Shown here: positions 18,509 through 24,160 of the stretch, piece after piece
Numbering within the stretch: the first letter of the stretch is position 1
Layout: every line of letters begins with the position of its first letter
IMG/VR virus record: IMGVR_UViG_3300034073_004823
Span: 1-44,176 of that record
DNA from: a virus
Length of the DNA: 44,176 nucleotides
Reading direction: 5' to 3' (one strand)
Made by a program: the position numbers and the translations under genes
Notes under the pieces: model-generated
Database searches by the model: none
Seen by the model: the letters and a program-made list of their open reading frames with translations, nothing else
What the model was told of the DNA's origin: nothing

Positions 18509-19972
18509 CTAACCGCCAAAGTCGCCCATTGGGTCTTCGGTGACTGGACCCACCACTGGGGGAGGGGCTTCTGTAGCCTGTTCGGCCTCGATGCGCTCCA
18601 GTTCATCAGCAATCTTCAGGTCGGGATCGAGTACGGATCCCCTGGCGAGCTCATCGAGTACCGTGCGCTTACTGAGCAGGCCATTTTTGTACAGGTTGGT
18701 CAGTTGCGCAATCTCAGAGGCCTCCAAGGGGCGATTGATTAGACTGGTGTTCATCGCAATCCCGGACTCAGGTGTCAGCGATCCAGTCTCGCCGGAGTAC
18801 ATTGCCCACAGGCGCATGATTGTCGTGAAGGCCGAGGTCTTGTTGCGTACCAGCGAACTGACCTGCGAGGATACCTGGGAGGCCCGCAGCGCGGCTTCGG
18901 TGGCCGTCTTGACAGTTGTGCCTCGCAAGAACGCCAACCCAGAGCGATCAATCAGTTCCTCTAGGTGGTTGATCTCAGCCTGGTGGCGCTCCAGGGACCG
19001 GCCGGTGGGCTCGGCAAAGTCAAATGATCCCGTCTCGGGCAGATCCACGGCAGTGTTAGGTCCCAGCACCAGCGGAGCAGGTCGACCATCAGTGCCAACC
19101 GGGCCACCCTTGCGCACAGGTACCGGCATGGCACAACGATGCAATAGCTCCTGTAGGTCAGAGCGCATCTGGTAGTGCGCAATCGTTAGCTCCGCAACGC
19201 CATTCAACGGCAGGTCGCCCTGGGCGAATTTACTGGAAGTGGCCCCATACCACACCATCGGCACCACGGGCATGGTGGTCGGAATCACGCCCTCCGAGAT
19301 CTGCGTCCACTTGTTGTCGCGCTTCTCCAGGCGAATTGTCTCGACGGAGCCAGGCTTCAGCACCAGGTAGACCGGTTCGACAATGCTGCCATAGCCAATT
19401 GGATTGGGCCTGGAGCGGATCTGGCGTACGGTTGCATGCCGTACAAACTCGCGGCCACGGACGTATTCAACACTCCAGTTAACGACATCCTTACGCTCAA
19501 CCATGATTAAGTATGGCGAGCGACCATCGCGTTGTTCATCCAAGTAGTTGGTTTCACCGGATGCGGGCGGCATGTCAACCATGACGAATACACCGCCATC
19601 ACGAATTGCCAGTTCGTCGCAGTGATTCCAAAAAGAATGAACCGAAGAACCCTGCAGGTCGATATTTTGTTCGGCAGCGGCCATTGTCGGCGGCGCATCC
19701 ACCAGGTAAAACCGACTCAGCAGGCCCGCATAAGCTCGGATGCTGTCCCTAAAAATGGGCGCATAGGTCGACCTGCTCAAACGTGCTTTATAGGCAGGAG
19801 CAGGCTCGGCAACTTCCTTTGGCAGATATTTCGCCTTTTCAGATCCCTGGCCGTTGGTACTGAGCAGCGACCAGCAATCGAGTGCCAGTTCCAGACTGGA
19901 CAGCAATGCCACAAGCTCGGGACGGTGATAACTTGCCAGCGACTCGTCGTTGGTCGGGTGAATGATATTCAT
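18509..19972 (-). CDS. DUF4055 phage protein, putative portal
   Basis: A 487-residue protein. The early segment AYKARLSRSTYAPIFRDSIR followed by AYAGLLSRFYLVDAP is characteristic of DUF4055, a family I regard as portal or portal-like in siphoviruses and podoviruses. The rest fits: a wing-like beta region (residues about 130-250), a long helical stretch with many Ser/Thr (TEAALRASQVSSQVSSLVRN), and an acidic Pro/Glu-rich tail. The portal forms the dodecameric DNA gate at one head vertex. Usual members are 450-500 residues. The start MNIIHPTND is chosen for its typical opening. TerL lies 11 kb away, unusually far for a portal. Confidence 0.85.
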   Translation of the reverse strand: MNIIHPTNDESLASYHRPELVALLSSLELALDCWSLLSTNGQGSEKAKYLPKEVAEPAPAYKARLSRSTYAPIFRDSIRAYAGLLSRFYLVDAPPTMAAAEQNIDLQGSSVHSFWNHCDELAIRDGGVFVMVDMPPASGETNYLDEQRDGRSPYLIMVERKDVVNWSVEYVRGREFVRHATVRQIRSRPNPIGYGSIVEPVYLVLKPGSVETIRLEKRDNKWTQISEGVIPTTMPVVPMVWYGATSSKFAQGDLPLNGVAELTIAHYQMRSDLQELLHRCAMPVPVRKGGPVGTDGRPAPLVLGPNTAVDLPETGSFDFAEPTGRSLERHQAEINHLEELIDRSGLAFLRGTTVKTATEAALRASQVSSQVSSLVRNKTSAFTTIMRLWAMYSGETGSLTPESGIAMNTSLINRPLEASEIAQLTNLYKNGLLSKRTVLDELARGSVLDPDLKIADELERIEAEQATEAPPPVVGPVTEDPMGDFGG

Positions 19973-20023
19973 CGGATACTTGGGGCCGTTGCGCACCGGC
20001 CTAGGATAGTTTGCCGGTCTTCC

Positions 20024-20200
20024 CTAGGGGTGGATGTCGAACCACCCACGGTTTAACTGAAACCAGAAATCCTCGCCGTAATGACGGCCACCAAATGACA
20101 GCACACCAGGTGAAGCCAGTACGAAACGTTTCCAATAAAATAGCGGGCTGCGGCGATACAGTTTTGCCGGCAGGCCATCCAGTGCGTTGCGACTATTCAT
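20024..20200 (-). CDS. Small hypothetical protein
   Basis: A 58-residue protein, MNSRNALDGLPAKLYRRSPL, FYWKRFVLASPGVLSFGGRH and on to WFDIHP; basic and aromatic-rich. Its ATG overlaps the stop of the dCTP deaminase gene (ATGA), the main reason to accept it. No family recognised. Confidence 0.6.
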   Translation of the reverse strand: MNSRNALDGLPAKLYRRSPLFYWKRFVLASPGVLSFGGRHYGEDFWFQLNRGWFDIHP

Positions 20201-20709
20201 GGCCGTGCAATCGTCGGACCATTTTGGGCATTGTAGCGCCCAGTTACACTGTAATCGTTTTCAGGTTCGCCCAGCAACTTGGCAAAACGGATCTGGCCAA
20301 TGCGCATACCGGCAGTTAACGTCAATGACGTGTAGCGATTGGCATTCTTTAGCTCCAAAGTAACCTGTCCCCGGAATCCACAGTCCAGATAAGCCGCCAA
20401 AGCATGATCATAGCCTTCGCGACCCCTGGTGGATTTCAAACAAAAAATGCCTTCAATATCGATTGGAATAATCAGCCTCTCGACAGTGCTGGCCAGCACA
20501 AATTCGCCAGGTGCCAATTCGTACGGGGCTTGCTCCAGATCGATCTTTTTCCACACCCGCAGCGACGAGTCAGGCTGGCGCTCCGCCAGGATCTGGGGGC
20601 CCAATAGCACGTCGTAGCTAGCGGGATTCAGTTGCTGTTCGTCATATGGCTGAATCAAGTTGATCTCGTTCACCAGGTTCCTGATCTGCCAATCCACCAG
20701 TGTTGCCAT
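20197..20709 (-). CDS. dcd: dCTP deaminase
   Basis: A 170-residue enzyme of the dCTP deaminase/dUTPase superfamily. LNPASYDVLLG (residues 27-37), LKSTRGREG (91-99, Ser/Arg that contact phosphates), QVTLELKN (115-122, catalytic Glu119) and TAGMRIGQIRF (132-142) are the expected motifs, and GRYNAQNGP closes the active site. It converts dCTP to dUTP, which the neighbouring dUTPase then hydrolyses to dUMP for ThyX. Length matches bacterial Dcd (about 190) minus a short N-terminal part. Bifunctional dCTP deaminase/dUTPase activity cannot be excluded. Confidence 0.88.
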   Translation of the reverse strand: MATLVDWQIRNLVNEINLIQPYDEQQLNPASYDVLLGPQILAERQPDSSLRVWKKIDLEQAPYELAPGEFVLASTVERLIIPIDIEGIFCLKSTRGREGYDHALAAYLDCGFRGQVTLELKNANRYTSLTLTAGMRIGQIRFAKLLGEPENDYSVTGRYNAQNGPTIARP

Positions 20710-21001
20710 TGGTTTTTACTGCGTGTTCTTGGGGTGTTAAGTAATATGCTACGCCCGTTTCGGCCACACGAGCCTTCACCAGGACATTCCATAGCTTTTC
20801 CACTTGCATGCGCCGTTTGATGCTGTCCATGGCATCCTTGCGCCCCAGGGCCCTCCAGTACGAGTAACACGACTGGAATTCCCTGAGAGCAGTTTGCACG
20901 GCGGGACCATAATGGGGCTGGTTCACGTAGCCCCACTTTTCGATCTCCCTTAGGCGCTCAGGGGTGATGGCAATGTTTGGGTCTTCGCTGACGAATGACA
21001 T
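20642..21001 (-). CDS. Hypothetical protein
   Basis: A 119-residue helical protein (MSFVSEDPNIAITPERLREI...), with an EKWGYVNQPHYGPAVQTALR segment that suggests a winged-helix-like or small enzyme-associated fold. Its 3' end overlaps the dCTP deaminase gene by 68 bases, an unusually long overlap for this genome, so either its real stop or the Dcd start may need review. Confidence 0.55.
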   Translation of the reverse strand: MSFVSEDPNIAITPERLREIEKWGYVNQPHYGPAVQTALREFQSCYSYWRALGRKDAMDSIKRRMQVEKLWNVLVKARVAETGVAYYLTPQEHAVKTNGNTGGLADQEPGERDQLDSAI

Positions 21002-21003
21002 TC

Positions 21004-21282
21004 CTACGAGAGCAATAAACGGAAGAAGCCTGTCACGAATTCCCAGAACGAGGGAGAATTGTCCGGTTCAGGACCACGATGGTCATAGCCCTTTCCTTCG
21101 GGGCCGCACAGGCGCTCATCGTCCCTGGCGAAGGTGCATAACCGTGGCTCCTCCCAGGTTTTGCCAGTAACGTAATCCACCTTGGAGATTGTGTACTTAT
21201 CACAAAAGTCAAGCCAATCACCTTCTGAGTGATGATACATGCATTGATCGCATGCCTTAACAGGGTTGATTGATTCAGTCAT
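21004..21282 (-). CDS. Conserved Cys-containing phage protein
   Basis: A 92-residue protein: ACDQCMYHHSEGDWLDFCDK, then RLCTFARDDERLCGPEGKGY. The six Cys (C..C...C....C.......CGP.G) match a small uncharacterised phage family with a 'CGP.G' signature and probably bind zinc. A hydrophobic C-terminal helix (FWEFVTGFFRLLLS) may anchor it. It lies between dut and dcd. Confidence 0.75.
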   Translation of the reverse strand: MTESINPVKACDQCMYHHSEGDWLDFCDKYTISKVDYVTGKTWEEPRLCTFARDDERLCGPEGKGYDHRGPEPDNSPSFWEFVTGFFRLLLS

Positions 21283-21461
21283 GACTCGATGATTTTCCAG
21301 AAAAACTGATGGTTGCTTGGGTCGCCAAAGCCGGCACTACCAGGCCGCCAAACGTAATGTAGTGACCCGTTGTACGCGGCACTGTGCAACTCGATTTTGC
21401 TGGTGACGGCATTGACCCACCAAAAGGAACCAACTCGGCCACCGTCAGAATCAATGTACAT
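21279..21461 (-). CDS. Small hypothetical protein
   Basis: A 60-residue protein (MYIDSDGGRVGSFWWVNAVT...), beta-rich with several Trp/Tyr. ATG 21461 overlaps the dut stop by one base (TGATG), and its stop overlaps the next gene (ATGA). Function unknown; its place in the dut-dcd block suggests shared expression only. Confidence 0.6.
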   Translation of the reverse strand: MYIDSDGGRVGSFWWVNAVTSKIELHSAAYNGSLHYVWRPGSAGFGDPSNHQFFWKIIES

Positions 21462-22102
21462 CACAGTGCCGTTGAACCGAAGCCGCCTTCGCCGCGCTGG
21501 GACTCATCAACCGCCTCTTCGCTAGTGGTCACCTGGTTGCTGGTCTGATCAATCACCAGGCTGTACAGCCCCTGGGCAATGCGGGCACCGTGACTGAAAG
21601 CATGATAATTCTTGCCGTTGTTGGTTAGCGACACCTTAACCCAGTCGCGATACCCGGAATCAATGATCCCTGGCGAGTTGGTCACGACAATGTTATGCTT
21701 ACAGGCCAGGCCAGAGCGCGGAACGATCTGGTAGACCGGCACAAAGCCCTTGAAAGGCGTCTTCAGCTCAGACGGCTTAGGTAGCAGCAACTTGAAGCCA
21801 GAGTCGATTAGGACCGTTTCACCGGGCTTAATTAGCACAGCCCCGCCGGCAGTCTCCAGAATCCGCAGGAATGTTCCCAGGTCTTGGGTGAACTTGCGGC
21901 CATCCAAGTACAGGTGGGCCTTCAGGGACACCGATGCCACGGGCGGCAGGCGATGATAGCCCATGTAAAAAGCACGGATCTCTTCGGGGTTGAACTGAGA
22001 GACATACGCCTTGATGTCAGCCCCAGCATCTTCATGTGGGTGGGCGACTTCGGGGACGAACTGCTCGTCTCCGGGTTTGACGTAAAAAGTAGGTGCCAGC
22101 AT
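21461..22102 (-). CDS. dut: dUTPase with an insert
   Basis: A 213-residue protein with all five trimeric dUTPase motifs: EDAGADIKA (24-32), PRSGLA (128-133), GIIDSGYRDWVKV (145-157), GARIAQG (172-178) and RGEGGFGST (203-211). The enzyme hydrolyses dUTP to dUMP and keeps uracil out of DNA. Typical dUTPases are about 150 residues; the extra length lies between motifs I and II (about residues 33-85), where an inserted segment occurs. An extended -10 (TGCTAGAAT) 24 bases upstream probably drives dut and the genes through dcd. Confidence 0.92.
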   Translation of the reverse strand: MLAPTFYVKPGDEQFVPEVAHPHEDAGADIKAYVSQFNPEEIRAFYMGYHRLPPVASVSLKAHLYLDGRKFTQDLGTFLRILETAGGAVLIKPGETVLIDSGFKLLLPKPSELKTPFKGFVPVYQIVPRSGLACKHNIVVTNSPGIIDSGYRDWVKVSLTNNGKNYHAFSHGARIAQGLYSLVIDQTSNQVTTSEEAVDESQRGEGGFGSTAL

Positions 22103-22105
22103 GTC

Positions 22106-22642
22106 TTAGGTGGAGGCTTCAGTGGATTCTAGCATGGTCCAAGGTGCTGGCAAAGCCCAGTGAGGCAACCAGTGGGACCAGAAATCAATGCAAGGAGACT
22201 CCAGGATCTTAGATGCATAGCCCAGTTCCCAGGCTCCATCCTTGTTCCAGAACCAACAAGTCCCGGCGTAATCGCAATCATCTTCGGTCGGGTGCTTATC
22301 CCTTAGTGCAATAGGAACCATCAGGGCGCGACTAGAGACCCTTGGGTCGGTGGCACACTGAACCTCCCATTCAATGATGTCATTCAATGCCTGCCGGGGG
22401 TCGTTCTCGTTCTTTTCATTCAGAATAAAGCGGCATACCAGGGCATCATCTAGAATCTCGTGCCAGGGGTTTCCTGGACTTTCAGGCTCGACTAAAGCAG
22501 TCTTTATGCGTTGACGAATGTCTTGCCATGCATCAAAACTAGCATTTTCCCTGTCGTACGACTTAAGACTGGAAAAGTCATACTTGCCTTCTCCATGGTG
22601 ATACGCAAGGACTTCAGCGCATAATTCGCGAAAATCAGGCAT
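22106..22642 (-). CDS. DFRELCAE-type hypothetical protein
   Basis: A 178-residue protein opening MPDFRELCAEVLAYHHGEGK. The opening resembles that of the 6439 gene (MTDFRALCAEL). The C-terminal part (CWFWNKDGAWELGYASKILE, then FWSHWLPHWALPAP) is Trp-rich and loosely like the tail of DUF551 proteins. Function unknown. ATG 22642 is preferred over ATGs up to 51 bases upstream by homology of the opening. The dut promoter lies within its last codons. Confidence 0.65.
   Translation of the reverse strand: MPDFRELCAEVLAYHHGEGKYDFSSLKSYDRENASFDAWQDIRQRIKTALVEPESPGNPWHEILDDALVCRFILNEKNENDPRQALNDIIEWEVQCATDPRVSSRALMVPIALRDKHPTEDDCDYAGTCWFWNKDGAWELGYASKILESPCIDFWSHWLPHWALPAPWTMLESTEAST
22126..22134 (-). 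promoter_or_regulatory. Extended -10 upstream of dut
   Basis: The minus strand reads TGCTAGAAT, inside the last codons of the 22106 gene, 23 bases before the dut start. It matches the TGCTA-type elements at 17764, 18267 and 30866. Confidence 0.5.
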
Positions 22643-22646
22643 CGTT

Positions 22647-22952
22647 TTAATCATCCGAGCGGTAGTTCGGTGTAAGCTGACCTTGTGCGTCAATGATGCC
22701 AGCCTCCATCAGGAACTGTCTGGCTGCGGCCTTGTCGCCAGCCAGAGCACGATCCAACAAGGAAGGGGCCGTTAGCTCGTCAACTAGATCCTCCAGTGTT
22801 GAACAACGGACACCAACCAGGGTGCCATCATCACTGTAGCTATCCCAGGCGCACGCCAAGTGCTGTAGCACATTTGCTAAGCCATGACGCACGTCTTGAC
22901 CCTCTTCGAATTCTTCAATTAAGCGCTGAGCGCGAGTTGTCAGGTGGTCCAT
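22647..22952 (-). CDS. Hypothetical helical protein
   Basis: A 101-residue protein (MDHLTTRAQRLIEEFEEGQD...), acidic and almost all helical, with the short repeat-like segment SLLDRALAGDKAAARQFLME. It could be a small adaptor. Its ATG overlaps the stop of the 22952 gene. No family recognised. Confidence 0.65.
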   Translation of the reverse strand: MDHLTTRAQRLIEEFEEGQDVRHGLANVLQHLACAWDSYSDDGTLVGVRCSTLEDLVDELTAPSLLDRALAGDKAAARQFLMEAGIIDAQGQLTPNYRSDD

Positions 22953-23167
22953 TAGCCGTCTAGCTCTTTGATCAGTTTCTTCAGGGCTTTGTACTGGCCC
23001 CAGGTCAGATTAAAGTGTTGTTCGCCGTTGGCGCTCAGGGTAACGTCGAAACCTTCATCGTTGTGCCAGATTGACACTTCCATGAAGTTATCGCCTTTGC
23101 CGGCGATATCGTAGTCCTTCAGGGGGATGAATGCTCCCTCTAGTTTGTAGCGCTTGATGTCACTCAT
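22952..23167 (-). CDS. Small hypothetical protein
   Basis: A 71-residue protein (MSDIKRYKLEGAFIPLKDYD...): beta strands, then a helix (TWGQYKALKKLIKELDG). ATG and stop overlap the neighbours by one base each, so it is translationally coupled. Function unknown. Confidence 0.65.
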   Translation of the reverse strand: MSDIKRYKLEGAFIPLKDYDIAGKGDNFMEVSIWHNDEGFDVTLSANGEQHFNLTWGQYKALKKLIKELDG

Positions 23168-23490
23168 TAGGTAAGTCCCTCCAGTTCGGCGGCGATAGCG
23201 CGAATCTCTCCGGCCAGCATGTATCGCTTAGCGTAGTTTCCATGAACACCCTTAGGCGTTACGTGTAAGCACTGTGATGCTAAAGCTCGCAGGGCGGCGG
23301 CGACGTTTTCACGAAGATCATCCATCTGCAATCCTGAGTCCTCGCAGTCGCCGAGAAACGCATCCAATACTGACTGCGCGGCAGGTGATAGCACTTTCGC
23401 CGGACCGGTTGCGTGGTAGCCCTGTGGGGCTAGGGTGTTGAACTCTTCGTCGGTGAGGTGGCTCAGGTCGTTGGGGGTGAGATCAGTCAT
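23167..23490 (-). CDS. Cyanophage-type hypothetical protein
   Basis: A 107-residue protein. The segments VLSPAAQSVLDAFLGD and NVAAALRALASQ closely recall a large group of short cyanophage and Synechococcus proteins with 'LSPAAQAVLDA ... AALRA.A'. Function unknown. It is one of the strongest pointers to a cyanobacterial host. The start overlaps the end of the 23483 gene. Confidence 0.75.
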   Translation of the reverse strand: MTDLTPNDLSHLTDEEFNTLAPQGYHATGPAKVLSPAAQSVLDAFLGDCEDSGLQMDDLRENVAAALRALASQCLHVTPKGVHGNYAKRYMLAGEIRAIAAELEGLT

Positions 23491-23830
23491 CAGATAAAGA
23501 CTCTAGAGCTTGAAGGATTCGCTTAGACCGTGTATCAGCTTCTGGATTGCCTACTGTGCGTCCGATCAACCACTTGAAATCAGCGATTGCTTGCTTTTTG
23601 AGACTCGGCGGCCTAGGGCGTCTGGCGGCGCGGAGTTCTTTGGCAGCGCGGTTGCCGTAAAGCAATGCTTGACGGTGAGCGCACGCCTCTAGCTCCTGGT
23701 CGGCGCCCCATTGGGCGGCGCGGGTGGCAAGGTCAGTGAGCATCCACGCTGGAGCAATGCTGTAGTCGTGGGTTGAGGCCCACTGCTGCACCAGCTCCGG
23801 CGGTGGGGTGATTGAGTGTTGATCAGTCAT
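23483..23830 (-). CDS. Cyanophage-type hypothetical protein
   Basis: A 115-residue protein: MTDQHSITPPPELVQQWAST, then TRAAQWGADQELEACAH and LRAARRPRPPSLKKQAIADF. This exact order (ITPPPELVQQW, AAQWGADQELEAC, LRAARRP.PPSLK) is familiar from many Synechococcus genomes and cyanophages. Function unknown. The fast-changing middle and conserved ends suggest modular shuffling. Confidence 0.8.
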   Translation of the reverse strand: MTDQHSITPPPELVQQWASTHDYSIAPAWMLTDLATRAAQWGADQELEACAHRQALLYGNRAAKELRAARRPRPPSLKKQAIADFKWLIGRTVGNPEADTRSKRILQALESLSDD

Positions 23831-23857
23831 TGAAGTTCAGGCGTCTTGATGAGCTAA

Positions 23858-24112
23858 TTAGGCATTGTCTGCAGTGCCCTCAAGTCCGTCTTTAATCAAT
23901 TCAAGGAACAGGTCACGAAGCTCGTTGTCAGGGGCCGCAAGGAGTTGATATTGATACTCCACAGGAAGGGTTGTGAGTATCTTGCTGGTAACTGCTGTGA
24001 CAAGGTCCATCAGTGCATGCATAGGCATGGTCATCACCATGGCATAGGCCGTGGCATCAAGGATTTCTTGCTGCTTTTCGGGGGGTGAGCTGGTGTATTC
24101 TTGAAGGTTCAT
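23858..24112 (-). CDS. Small hypothetical protein
   Basis: An 84-residue, Met-rich helical protein (MNLQEYTSSPPEKQQEILDA...), with a hydrophobic middle (YAMVMTMPMHALMDLVTAVT) that is amphipathic rather than clearly membrane-spanning. It follows the nrdAB genes on the same strand. Function unknown. Confidence 0.6.
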   Translation of the reverse strand: MNLQEYTSSPPEKQQEILDATAYAMVMTMPMHALMDLVTAVTSKILTTLPVEYQYQLLAAPDNELRDLFLELIKDGLEGTADNA

Positions 24113-24160
24113 AGGGAAGCGAGTTGTTTGTGATCAATCCAAATAGAACGTGAAGGCGCG

